Positions 11,446 through 24,631 of a stretch of 64,000 nucleotides of DNA are shown piece by piece; position 1 is the stretch's first letter, and each line of letters begins with the position of its first letter. The notes under the pieces were generated by a model. It had not been told where the DNA came from, did not search any database, and saw only the letters and a list, made by a program, of their open reading frames with translations. A program made the position numbers and the translations under genes. The stretch is from NCBI GenBank assembly GCA_914767715.1, contig OU612069.1, positions 21,137,387 through 21,201,386 on the forward strand. Reading direction: 5' to 3'. The stretch is from Membranipora membranacea. Its lineage: Eukaryota > Bryozoa > Gymnolaemata > Cheilostomatida > Membraniporidae.

Positions 11446-13710
11446 CATATTTAGCTTTTTTTACCACTGAATGTGGCCTATAAGTATAAAATTGATATGT
11501 GTTCTATGAAAACATCTCATAGGCCATGTGTATGGGCAATCTGGGTTAGAAACTATGTGTTATAGTACAGCTGTAGCACTATTTATGTAAAGCGGAATTC
11601 CCAGTGAAATATGTACATGAGTATTCAGGGGAAGATAACTCTAATATGATGATTTGTCAAACAAAATTCCCATGATAGTTACTATTTCTGAAATGCAGAT
11701 TTTGATAGAGGCAAGTTTTATTGAGCAGAAATGCTTTTATGGGCATATTATACATTGAGAGTGAAGCTATAGGACACTAGTATACATTGAGAGTGAAGCT
11801 AGATAATATATGCAATTAGCAACCCGGGTGTTTACACATCGATAGTTAACCTGATATCTTACAAGTGGTGACGTTAGGTGATTATCATTGTAGTAGCAAA
11901 AAAGTCATCGGAGAACATAGGAAGACATCTGTGAAAACATGTAGATCAGTCTATTGGTGATCAAGCCCTTCGTAGCGGAACCGTATACAATAGAGCATAG
12001 CCACCCACTTTGACACCAAAGATCATTTTTCGGGAAAGGCAGGGTGGTCCTTGTCACAACAATTCATAGGAGTGTTTTAGGTTTTTCTTTCTGCTCTATT
12101 GAAGTGCAAATGAACTAATTATAACTTATAATATCTAAGCACATAGTCAAGATTACGTGATGAGACTGAGTAATTATAATATTTATTTTCATAAGCCACA
12201 CAATAATCATATTGATCAGCCTGTATAAAAGCACAAGTGAGTCCAACAATGTAGTTGGTAGATATTTATAAAACAATTCATTGTTTCAGGTATTGATAGT
12301 GTAGACGCGTAATATCAGCCAATGTTTTACTAAAACCAGGGGTAGTTTATAAGCATACATACATCTGTAACTTTGTATTTAGCAAGATTAAACCTTGATT
12401 CACTGTGGTGTTTATGAAATAAAACTGACCTACATTAGATGAGTTGAATTTTGGCAGGAGGAAAAGTTTGACATTCCACAATCTGAACTTTATCGATAGA
12501 CTACATTTCCTTTGAAAAGCTCTCTATCGTTTCTACGAAGGTAACAGCTTTGATGGCTGTGTCTTTCGGCTCAAAGACACAATTTATGTTGATTGGAGAG
12601 TCTGTTGTGACCTTCTGAACAAGATGGACTAGAATCTATCGATCATGAGGCAGCTTCAGTCCATAGCAAGAGTTATTCTCAGCAATCACAGAACTCCGTA
12701 GATGCATCCCTAGAAGAATATATAAAAATGCCAACTGTCAGCTGAGCAGTCTGGGGGCAACTTATCACCGGTTGTCCCCTCATTGAACATACATGTCAAA
12801 GAGAGAACAACTCTATGATTTGTCTCAATTTGAAGTGAAAAAAGCAGGGAACAGGGAGGGTATCCCACCTGTCCTCCCTGCCGAAAAAGAGCCTCCATGA
12901 TGAGACAGAAACAAACAGACCGCAGCTTCTTCCCTAATGATATTGAAAATGCTTTGACCACCCCCTAACTAAAAGCTGATGGTTGATCATTGTGCGGGTC
13001 TCTAAAGGTCTAATGTTTCAGAATTTATTTCATATCTTTTACCTACAACTAGGGCATATGCCTCCAATCGGACAAATCATCCTGTCACAGTATCATATGA
13101 CATAAGGTTATGCTTTAGATACACACAGACCATCCTTGGTATTAAATCTAACTGCTAACTGCACGGTAGGTAAATCTTTTGGACAAGGGCGATCAACTTC
13201 TAGCATGTCATGGCAAGATTGGCAGTCTTTTCTCAAGATCAGCTTCCAATATTAGAACTGTTTGTTTGACATGCTAGCTTCCTAGTCACTTTTGGTTCCA
13301 CGCCACATGTATATCTTCCCACTCAGTTGTGAGATGCCTAGCGATTTTGGAGGTATTGAAACATGTTTTTTATGCACATTATACTCATGAAGCCCAAGGG
13401 TCTCGCAGTTATAAAACTGAAATTAAGACAGGTTATTTGTAAAATAATATTTGCTGCAGCAGGCCTGTATAATGCAAGTCCCTGACCAGCAGTAGTATGA
13501 CAAAAAATTTGAAAGTGGGATTCTGAAGTATTGAACAATGATGTGGTTTGATTCAACATATGTCTCAATATATATATATCACTGACCTTATTGTACACAG
13601 TTCTTCACCATTATAAATAAACATGCTGCATAACATCAGTATACTAAATACTGCAAACGTGACCAAGGAGTCTGGAAATCATCTGAAAAAAAAAAGAAAT
13701 ATAAAATTTG

Positions 13711-13870
13711 TGGGGACGGTGAGATGGTGCGATCGGTCAGCGCGCTTGCTATTCACTGCCAGGTGATTGGTGCCGCAGGATTTGTGAGTTCAAATCCCGT
13801 TGGGGGAGCTTTCAAGGTTGATCGTTCCAGCCCCCAGCACCCTCGGGTGTATACCTCTTCTATAATATGG
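13711..13870 (+). mobile_element. tRNA-derived SINE (family A) inside left arm
   Basis: An A-box-like TGGTGCGATCGG (13725-13736) and a B-box GTTCAAATCCC (13788-13798) lie at tRNA-like spacing, followed by a conserved body with GGGGGAGCTTTCAAGGTTGA and CCCCCAGCACCC. Three relatives exist in the window: 23262-23394 (mirror copy in the right arm), 38650-38776 and 45799-45932. Confidence 0.75.
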
Positions 13871-16800
13871 GGAACCATTGTTACTACCTGTTAAACACAT
13901 TAATAGTTTGTTTACTCAAACCCTAGAATGTAAGGAAGGGTAATTTTGTGGCAGCAGGGAGGGTACATGTGATAGTCCGTTACGTTACTCAAAACAAATT
14001 TTCAGGCCATGCAATGAGTACTACTGAAGCTGGATTTTTAGTCACATTGAAGAGCATTTCTAGCACCTTACTTCTTAGGGGTGTATATCCTCTCTACCCA
14101 AGAGCACAAAAAAACCGTGTTTGAAGAGGATAGCTTCTTTTGAACTACCCAAGAGGAGTTTTAATAAAATGGCTTTGTGGAAATTGGGGTGTGCTAACAT
14201 AAAGTCACCTCCTAACTAGCATTTTTATTTACTTCTCTTTGGTTATTTATGAAGGATGTACACAAATCAATTTTCAAAACTTAGGCGTTGCGCGAAGTGA
14301 CATTATGAGAGCGTACTGTTTTTTTAGCTTGTCTTCAAAAGCTAATATTTATATGGGTTATAAGGTAGTTTGAGTTTGAAGTACTGAACGATGGTTGGAT
14401 TTCCCACATGCGGCCACGGGATAAGTTAAGTTTCACATTATACTTCTTTCTGATGGGTATTTCTTACCTGAATGTTATTCATCGCCATAACACATAAACA
14501 TGCATCATAACATCAGCACACTTATAACTTCAACCTGAACTGGTAATCTGGGAACAACCTGAAATATAAAATATGTAGGAACCATTGTTACCGTTAGTGG
14601 TTTGTTTAAGCCAACCCAACAATGTAAGGGACTTGTGTGGGTGGGGAGGGTATAAATCAGATGGATTTACTGTAAGTAGTCTGTAAAATTCTCCACATAC
14701 AACTGTGTGTGGGGCTTATCAAACTTGCTAATTACCAGTATCAATCCTTTTCATAATAGCACACTATGTGATGTGCTCCGTATTTCAGGCTATGCAATCG
14801 ACACAACAGATTTTCAGAAGTCATGGACCGGTGGGTAGGGCACTCACTTATTTGAGGTATTTTGGACAATTGCTGTTATAAACTACCTGCTGTCAACCCT
14901 CTGTATCAGACTAATTATGTTGTCAGAAAAGTCTTGATCATGGGGCAAGAGCTATGATGAACACCTACTCCCACCATGTGATCATTCAGGGATTATGAGG
15001 CAACTGAGATAGGTCTAGAACATATCACTCGCAGCACGTAATGCCAAAAATTATCAAAATTACCTCAACATAAAGTCTGTTTCCCATGTTTCCCACTCTT
15101 TGGATAGTCATGATCACGCATGCAGGATTGTCCTTGCATGGTATGATGAGAGTAATCGACCTGTATTCACTCACAGATTGAATTAACTTTTAGTGACACT
15201 CAGTTCTACAAGTACCAATAACAAACAAAATCAGTGCCAAGCTACTTCAAAAAACGCCTGCGATGGATTTTTGAGGCAAGATACAAACAATTAAACATCG
15301 TTGGACAAACTGATCAATGATGAGGATACAGATATATTAGTTGTTTCGCAATTGATGAATCAAATTGAATTAAGGGAGCTCAATGGGGAAAAAAATGAAA
15401 AACAGCTGATTTTTCACATAATATGACACTAATTACCTTACCACCAAGCAACTCAAGCTTTCTTCACATTATTCGGCAATTTTTTAAGTTTTATGACTAG
15501 GTCAACTTACAATGGCTTTTGCTTGTTAGACCAATGAACTCCCTCATCGGTTAGAGAGGCACACTGTATAGTGTTGAGTACTGCAAACGAAACAGTGGCA
15601 TTGCCTGTGAGTAACCAGTGAACATCTGACATCTTCGCTACCGCACATCTAAAATGGCAAGTGGTCTTCACCTTCATTTTCATTTAATTACTGATGCCAA
15701 ATTCAATTGTACATGGACAAGCAGTGCAACTAAATATGCTACTTCGCAGCAATATGTTCAGAGATAATTTTATATTCCCAAGGCAAAGAGCAGCGAGGAT
15801 GCCGCTTTTTTTTGTAGTGCAAGTATTTCACTTAATGGTTATCCATTTAAAAAAAAAAGACTATTGGGATTAATGCACTATAAGCTGTCTAATAAATAAT
15901 TCTGTGAGCCAAAACCAGAGACCTAGGATCTCCATGACAAATTCATCAGCTTTAATGATGAAAGAGGCGGTAAGTACATTAACACTAAGCTGTTCAGTGT
16001 AGGCATATGGCCCAAGTGTCATTTATATTCCAAACAGTGCACTGTCTAGCGTGCTGGTCTATGAAACTTAGTAATAGCATCTGAATGTTGTGGAGCACAA
16101 TTAAGTCAGGTCTAAATGGGTGTGCTTACAACCTCATGACCTATCTATAGGCGAAAGGGCTCGCACCACCCTCACCCTGCCTGCACTCTCACTGCTCACA
16201 CATAGCTAGCGTTAAATTCCGTTAAAAGTTACCTACTCAATAAGTGTGAGCAGACAACTCAGCAAACAAATCATCTAAAGCATATTTCTACACAGGGTCT
16301 GAAATATGATGAAGTAATCTTATGGGAAAAATAAAAAGCCAACAGACATCTTTGTCATCTAGACTTGATTTTCCTAAAAGACTAGAGGTAGCCTACTCAC
16401 ACTGATCTTTGTCTCAGTCGCAGTTCTCAATGAATAGAAATGAGTATGAAGACCACCAATCGCTCTTCTCACAGTAAAACCATCGCCAGTAAGAGAAAAC
16501 AACCTTTTTTCCTGCAACAAGCAAATATCATGCACTTACAGGCCCAGGTAATATCCATACTGTACATTGTTTTTTCTGCATATTCTTTCAATGCAATGTG
16601 GGTTATGATCTTCAGAAGTAATACATTCAGAAGCAATACTATGGATAAATTGACAAATTTCTAGTAATCTGAATACAATTACATGTACATTTCTAAGAAC
16701 CACCAAGCCTCACTACTTTCAGCTTTCTAAAGTGGAGATCATAAGAAGGAGGGGTGTATAGTATATGATTAAGTTAGCTTGAAAAATCTTTTTTTTTCAT

Positions 16801-17577
16801 TTAGCCATATGGCATAAACAAACCAAAGCTCAATTTTGGTGTGATATGAAGTGTATTTGTATGCATATCATAACAAAAACTTTTTTATCACACATTCTAA
16901 TGTAGGCTACAGCAACTGTGCTTGATCAAACCAGCAAGTAAGCTAGGGGAAAAACATCGGTATTTTGTAGCTGGCAACAGTAGTGTAGTGTTATTATGCC
17001 CATACATAGCTATAGCAATTACAGGAGCAAACGAATTTTGAGAATTCCATCGACCATTGATATTTCTGTGGTCGAGTACAAAATCAATTACGACACGGAC
17101 AATGCTTAAGGATATGTCCCCAATGATTCCCCAACAACCAATGTAAGAGGAATTAACTGAGCGTTAGGCGATCTACTGACCAAGGAAGCCTTTGAAGCAC
17201 AGCACATGTTGTTTCAAATGAGTACAAATAAATGGCAATTTTATATCAAATTAATATTAATTAAAGTCACTCATTGTTGTGCTGTTGTACGGTGAGTGAG
17301 TATAATGCAACCACACGCAGGTCCCATGTCCCAAGGGCCGTAACATCCACACACAACTCATCACAACCCAGGGTTAATGTGTTGTGCGCCATGTGACGCA
17401 GGGGGTTGGATCAAGTTGAAGTTAAAAGTTTAGTTTGAGCGCACCAAACCAACCAAGACCTTGACAAGATTATGGACTTGAGTTCCTACCTAGGCTTATA
17501 TATATAATGTAAAATAAGGCTTGCAAGTAAGTCCCAGGCCAGGGGCACCATGGGACTATCGGCATCTGGAGAACTTA

Positions 17578-18060
17578 CAAGCATGCAATTGTATACTTCG
17601 CCAATCCGATGTCCATCGGCAAAGTTAGCCTGTCTTGAAAAGCTTTGTTTGAGGGTGGGCGCCGAAAAAAGCTTGTCAAGATAGGCTATGGCAAAGTATA
17701 CATGCTTATAACCTCCACACAGTCACTGATCATCACACAATACAGCACTGACTTGGGTAAGTGTAATGTGTTGGTATATAACAGCAGAGTATTGGTTTAG
17801 ATCAGTGAGTGGGAAGGCTACTAGACTTGTAACTAGTAAGCTGAGTAAGTAGTAGTAATAGTACTACCTACAGTAAAGTCATAGGCATCTGGTGTTAAGA
17901 GCATGTATACTTTGCCAATGTCCATGATCATGATCATGGACATTGGTCACCCATCCTAGTCCTTTCCAAGCAAGGTATAGGCCATAGGCATCTGGAGTTA
18001 CAAGCATGTCCAGTATCAACCATACTGGACATGCTTGTAACTCCAGATGCCTATAGGGCC
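17578..18060. repeat. Nested perfect and near-perfect hairpins
   Basis: Inside the left arm there are three palindromes: a large interrupted one (17578-17708, arms containing AAGCATG..GTATACTT and CAAGACAGGCT-type sequence), a perfect 30 bp one around GTCCATGATCATGATCATGG (17919-17948), and a 60 bp one at about 17988-18050 (arms GCATCTGGAGTTACAAGC). The right arm repeats the set at about 19040-19520. They make the inner half of each arm highly foldable. Confidence 0.75.
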
Positions 18061-18540
18061 TATGGTAAAGGCATGGGCCCCTGGGACCCATGAGTAAAGT
18101 AGAAAAAGAAGTGATTAGTTAGTGAAGTAATGATGATGATTATTATTATCTATACAATACATACATACTAACATACATACATAACAAACGTTGGAAATAT
18201 TTAGCTAAATAAATTAGTGAGTGCTTCTACTATACAAGGATGGAAACTGTTACCTGAAACTTGCTGAGACTGGAAAGGAAAACACTAAAGCAGTATAGTC
18301 TTCATTAGCAGAGTAGAGTATGCAGCTTTACAGAGCTTCTTCACGAAGAACAACACCAGGCATCAAGTCAACCAAAATCCTGACCATGTTTTGGATTAGG
18401 CAGAAAATGAGATGACTACCCCTGATTGGCTTGGTGGGATTCAATTAACCAATTAGAATGTGTTTTCCAAATTTCCGCATTTTAGTCAATTCATCGTAAA
18501 ACTGAGAAACACGCGTGCTAACGCATACTTTCAAGAGAAA

Positions 18541-18600
18541 TTCCGCATTTCCGCGTTTTAGTGGGGTTCACTAAAATGCGGAAATGCGGAATTTCTCTTG
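18541..18600. repeat. Centre of the giant palindrome
   Basis: ATTTCCGCGTTTTAGTG (ending 18563), spacer GGGTT, then CACTAAAATGCGGAAAT (from 18569). The arms are complementary immediately outside the spacer. The 5 bp spacer is also the remainder of the terminal repeat of one monomer, which supports end-to-end fusion of two elements. Confidence 0.85.
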
Positions 18601-21600
18601 AAAGTACGCGTTAGCACGCGTGTTTCTCAGTTTTACGATGAAATGACTAAAATGCGGAAATTTGGAAAACACATTCTAATTGGTTAATTGAATCCCACCA
18701 AGCCAATCAGGGGTAGTCATCTCATTTTCTGCCTAATCCAAAACATGGTCAGGATTTTGGTTGATGCCTGGTGGTGTTCTTCATGAAGAAGCTCTGTAAA
18801 GCTGCATACTCTACTCTGCTAATGAAGACTATACTGATGTAGTGTTTTCCTTTCCAGTCTCAGCAAGTTTCAGGTAACAGTTTCCATCCTTGTATAGTAG
18901 TAGCACTCACTAATTTAGCTAAATATTTCCAACGTTAGTATGTTTAAATAATAATAATCATCATTACTTACTTCACTAACTAATCATTTCTTTTTCTACT
19001 TTACTCATGGGTCCCAGGGGCCCATTCCTATACCATAGGCCCTCTAGGCATCTGGAGTTACAAGCATGTCCAGTATGGTTGATACTGGACATGCTTGTAA
19101 CACCAGATGCCTATGGCCTATACCTTGCTTGGAAAGGACTAGGATGGGTGACCAATGTCCATGATCATGATCATGGACATTGGCAAAGTATACATGCTTG
19201 TATTGTAACTCCAGATGCCTATGACTTTACTGTAGGTAGTACTATTACTACTACTTAATCAGATTACTAGTTACAAGTCTAGTAGCCTTCCCACTCACTG
19301 AACTAAACCAATACTCTGCTGTTATATACCAACACGTTACACTTACTCAAGTCAGTGCTGTATTGTGTGCTTAGATCAGTGACTGTGTGGAGGTTATGAG
19401 CATGTATACTTTGCCATAGCCTGTCTTGACAAGCTTTTTTTGGAGCCCACCCTCCAACAAAGCTTTTCAAGACAGGCCAACATTGCCAATGGACATCGGA
19501 TTGGCGAAGTATACAATTACATGCTTGTAAGTTCTCCAGATGTGGATGGTCCCATGGTGCCCCTGGCCTGGGACTTACTTGCAAGCCTTATTTTACATTA
19601 TATATATAAGCCTAGGTAGGAACTCAAGTCCATACCTAATCTTGTCAAGGTCTTGATTGGTTTGGTGCGTTCAAACTAAACTTTTAACTTGAACTTGATC
19701 CAACCCCCTGCGTCACATGGCCCACAACACATTAACCCTGGGTTGTGATGAGTTGTGTGTGGATGTTACGGCCCTCGGGACATGGGACCTGTGTGTGGTT
19801 GCATTATACTCACTCACCGTACAACAGCACAACAATGAGTGACTTTAATTAGTATTAATTCGATATAAAAATGCCATTTATTTGTACTCATTTGAAACAA
19901 CATGTGCTGTGCTTCAAAGGCTTCCTTGGTCAGTAGATCGCCTAACGCTCAGTTAATTCCTCTTACATTGGTTGTTGGGAATCAATGGGGACATGTCCTT
20001 AAGCATTGTCCGTGTCGTAATTGATTTTGTACTCGACCACAGAAATATCAATGGTCAATGGAATTCTCAAAATTTGTTTGCTCCTATAGCTATGTATGGG
20101 CATAATAACACTACACTACACTACTGTTGCCAGCTACAAAATACCGATGTTTTTCCCCTAGCTTACTTGCTGGTTTGATTAAGCACAGTTGCTGTAGCCT
20201 ACATTAGAAGGTGTGATAAAAAAGTTCTTGTTATGATGTGCGTACAAATACACTTCATATCACACCAAAATTGAGCTTTGGTGTGTTTACGCCATATGGC
20301 TAAATGAAAAAAAAACTTAATCATATACTATACACCCCTCCTTCTTATGATCTCCACTTTAGAAAGCTGAAAGTAGTGAGGGGTGGTTCTTTGAAATGTA
20401 CATGTAGTTATATTCAGATTACTAGAGATTTGTCAATTTATCCATAGTATTGCTTCTAAATGTATTACTTCTGAAGATCATAACCCACATTGCATTGAAA
20501 GAATATGCAGAAAAAAACAATGTGCAGTATGGATATTACCTGGGCCTGTAAGTGCATGATATTTGCTTGTTGCAGGAAAAAAGGTTGTTTTCTCTTACTG
20601 GCGATGGTTTTACTGTGAGAAGAGCGATTGGTGGTCTTCATACTCATTTCTATTCATTGAGAACTGCGACTGAGACAAAGATCAGTGTGAGTAGGCTACT
20701 TCTAGTCTTTTAGGAAAATCAAGTCTAGATGACAAAGATGTCTGTGGGCTTTTTATTTTTCCCATAGGAATACTTCATCATATTTCAGACCCTGTGTAGA
20801 ATTATGCTTTAGTTAGATGATTTGTTTGCTGAGTTGTCTGCTCACACTTATTGAGTAGGTAACTTTGAATGGAATTTAACGCTAGCTATGTGTGAGCAGT
20901 GGGTGCAGGCAGGGTGAGGGTGGTGCGAGCCCTTTCGCCTATAGATAGGTCATGAGGTTGTAAGCCCACCCATTTAGACCTGACTTAATTGTGCTCCACA
21001 TCATTCAGATGCTATTATTAAGTTTCATAGACCAGCACGCTAGATAGTGCACCGTTTGGAATAAAAATGACACTTGGGCCATATGCCTACACTGAACAGC
21101 TTAGTGTTAATGTACTTACAGCCTCTTTCAACTTTAAAGCTGATGAATTTGTCATGGAGATCCTAGGTCTTTGGTTTTGGCTCACAGAATTATTTATTAG
21201 ACATCTTATAGTGCATTAATCCCAATAGTATTTTTTTTAAATGGATAACCATTAAGTGAAATACTTGCACTACAAAAAAAAGCGGCATCCTCGCTGCTCT
21301 TTGTCTTGAAAATATAAAATTATCTCTAAACATATTGCTGAGAAGTAGCATATTTAGTTGCACTGATTGTCCATGTACAATTGAATTTGGCATCAGTAAT
21401 TCCGTGCAACTTTTGAAATGAAGGTGAAGACCACTTGCCATTTTAGATGTGCGGTAGCGAAGATGTCAGATGTTCACTGATTACTCACAGGCAATGCCAC
21501 TGTTTCGTCTGCAGTACTCAACACTATACAGCGTGCCTCTCTAACCAATGAGGGAGTTCATTGGTCTAACAAGCAAAAGCCATTGTAAGTTGACCTAGTC

Positions 21601-23261
21601 ATAAAACTTAAAAAATTGCCGAATAATGTGAAGAAAGCTTGAGTTTCTTGGTGGTAAGGTAATAAGTGTCATATTATGTGAAAAATCAGCAGTTTTTCAT
21701 TTTTTTTCCCATTGAGCTCCGTAAATTCAATTTGATTCATCAATTGCGGAACAACTAATATATCTGTATCCTCATCATTGATCAGTTTGTCCAACATTGT
21801 TCAATTGTTTGTATCTTGCCTCAAAAATCCATCGCAGGCGTTTTTTGAAGTAGCTTGGCGCTGATTTTGTTTGTTATTGGTACTTGTAGAACTGAGTGTC
21901 ACTAAAAGTTAATTCAATCTGTGAGTGAATACAGGTCGATTACTCTCATCATACCATGCAAGGACAATCCTGCATGCTTGATCATGACTATCCAAAGAGT
22001 GGGAAACATGGGAAACAGACTTTATGTTGAGGTAATTTTGATAACTTTTGGCATTACATGCTGCGTGTGATATGTTCTAGACCTATCTCAGTTGCCTCAT
22101 AATCCCTGAATGATCACATGGTGGGAGTAGGTGTTTATCATAGCTCTTGCCCCATGATCAAGACTTTTCTGACAACATAATTAGTCTGATACAGAGGGTT
22201 GACAGCAGGTAGTTTATAACAACAATTGTCCAAAATACCTCAAAGAAGTGAGTGCCCTACCCACCGGTCCATGACTTCTGAAAATATGTTGTGTCGATTG
22301 CATGGCCTGAAATACAGAGCGCATCACATAGTGTGCTATTATGAAAAGGATTGATACTGGTAATTAGCAAGTTTGATAAGCCCCACACACAGTTGTATGT
22401 GGAGTAATTTTACAGACTACTTACAGTAAATCCATCTGATTTATACCCTCCCCACCCACACAAGTCCCTTACATTGTTGGGTTGGCGTAAACAAACCACT
22501 AACGGTAACAATGGTTCCTACATATTATATATTTTATATTTCAGGTTGTTCCCAATTTCCAGTTGAGGTTATAAGTGTGCTGATGTTATGATGCATGTTT
22601 ATGTGTTATGGTGATGAATAACATTCAGGTAAGAAATACCCGCCAGGAAGAAGTATAATGTGAAACTTAACTTATCCCGTGGCCGCATGTGTGAAATCCA
22701 ACCATCATTCAGTACTTCAAACTCAAACTACCTTATAACCCATATAAATATTAGCTTTTGAAGACAAGCTAAAAAAACAGTACGCTCTCATAATGTCACT
22801 TCGCGCAACGCCTTAAGTTTTGAAAATTGGTTTGTGTACGTCCTTCATAAATAACCCAAGAGAAGTAAATAAATAAACTAGTTAGGAGGTGACTATATGT
22901 TAGCACACCCCAATTTCCGCAAAGCCATTTTATTAAAACTCCTCTTGGGTGGTTCAAAAGAACCTATCCTCTTCAAACATGGTTTTTTTGTGCTCTTGGG
23001 TAGAGAGGATATACACCTCTATGAGGTAAGGGGCTAGAAATGCTCGTCAATGTGACTAAAAATCCAGCTTCAGCAGTACCGATTGCATGGTCTGAAAATT
23101 TGTTTTGAGTAATGTAACAGACTATCTGGAGAAATTCCATATCACATGTACCCTCCCTGCTGCCACAAAATTACCCTTCCATACATTCTAGGGTTGTAGT
23201 AAACAAACCACAAATGTGTTTAACAGGCAGTAACAATGGTTCACCATATTATAGTAGAGGT

Positions 23262-23394
23262 ATACACCCGAGGGTGCTGGGGGCTGGAACAATCAACCTT
23301 GAAAGCTCTCCCAACGGGATTTGAACTCACAAATCCTGCGGCACCAATCGCCTGGCAGTGAATAGCAAGCCGATAACCATCTCACCGTCCCCAC
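23262..23394 (-). mobile_element. tRNA-derived SINE (family A) inside right arm
   Basis: This is the mirror image of the SINE at 13711-13870, at the symmetric position about the centre (18566). Because both arms share it, the SINE inserted before the monomer was copied into a dimer. Confidence 0.75.
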
Positions 23395-24442
23395 AAATTT
23401 TATATTTCATTTTTTTATTTCAGATGATTTCCAGACTCCTTGCTCAGGTTTGCAATATTAGTATACTGATGTTATGCAGGATGTTTATTTATAATGTTGA
23501 AGAACTGTGTACAATAAGGTCAGTGATATGTATATATATATTGAGACATATGTTGAAACAAACCACATCATTGTTCAATACTTCAGAATCCCACTTACAA
23601 ATTTATCTGATAATTTTTCGTCATACTACTGCTGGTCAGGGACTTGCATTATACAGGCCTGCTGCAGCAAATATTACTTTACAAATAATCAGTCCTAATT
23701 TCAATTTTATAACTGCGAGACCCTTGGGCTTGATGAGTATAATGTGCATAAAAAACATGCTTCAATACCTCCAAAATCGCTAGGCATCTCACAACTGGGT
23801 GGGAAGAGATACATGTGCTGCGGAACCAATATTGGAAGCTGATCTTGCCAATCTTGCCATGACATGCTAGAAGTTGATCGCCCTTGTCCAAAAGACTTAC
23901 CTACCGTGCAGTTAGCAGTTAGATTCAATACCAAGGATGGCCTGTGTGTATCTAAAGCGTAACCTTATGTCATATGATATTGTGACAGGATAATTTTTGC
24001 GATTGGGGGCATATGCCCTAGTTGTAGGTAAAAGATATGAAATAAATTCTGAAACATTAGGCCTTTAGAGACCTGCACAATGATCAACCATCAGCCTTTA
24101 GCTAGGGGGTGGTCAGACCATTTTCAATATCATTAGGGAAGAAGCTGCGGTCTGTTTGTTTCTGTCTCATCAGGGAGTCTCCTTTTCGGCAGGGAGGACG
24201 GGTGGGATACCCTCCCTGCTCCCTGTTTTTTTTCACTTCAAATTGAGACAAATCATAGAGTTGTTCTCTCTTTGACATGTAAGTTCAATGAGGGGACAAC
24301 CGATGATAAGACGTCCTTAAGTTGCCCCCAGACTGCTCAGCTGACATTTTTATCTTTTCTTCTAGGGATGCATCTACCGAGTTCTGTGATTGCTGAGAAT
24401 AACTCTTGCTATGGACTGAAGCTGCCTTATGATCGATAGATT

Positions 24443-24631
24443 CTAGTCCATCTTGTGCAGAAGGTCACAACAGACTCTCCAATCAACATAAATTGTGTCT
24501 TTGAGCCGAAAGACACAGCCATCAAAGCTGGTACCTTCGTAGAAATGATAGAGAACTTTTCGAAGTAAATGTAGTCTATCGATAAATTTCAGATTGTGAA
24601 ATGTCAAACTTTTCCTCCTGCTAAAATTCAA
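24443..24631 (-). pseudogene. Short conserved frame in the inverted dimer, unknown
   Basis: A 62-codon frame with FRLKDTIYVDWRVCCDLLHK. The mirrored region in the other arm (about 12440-12640) keeps most residues but has a stop. No family was recognised. It could be a remnant of an element-encoded protein or chance; no other stretch of the arm shows similar shared coding potential. Confidence 0.25.

Larger units (their letters stand above)
11253..18563 (+). mobile_element. Left arm (monomer) of the inverted dimer
   Basis: 7311 bp bounded by the ACTAAAATGCGGAAAT-type terminus at both ends. It contains, from outside in, a subterminal motif array (11253-11450), stop-interrupted open stretches around 12440-12640 that are matched in the other arm, a SINE at 13711-13870, long gene-free DNA from 13900 to 17500, and nested hairpins at 17578-18060. 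A frame around 12440-12630 resembles the open frame at 24443-24631 on the opposite strand (shared FRLKDTIYVDWRVCCDLL) but has an in-frame stop here; it may be a decayed protein of unknown family. Confidence 0.8.

Noticed and set aside
17879-19258. Open frames of 70-83 codons near the centre of the inverted dimer (repeated on both strands)
   Set aside because: They lie inside nested hairpins, so both strands read the same words. This is palindrome structure and not evidence of a protein.
16440-20647. Matching frames starting MSMKTTNRSSHSKTIASKRK at 16440 (+) and 20465 (-)
   Set aside because: They are the same arm sequence seen twice. Agreement reflects the inverted duplication, and the frame shows no domain or splice context.
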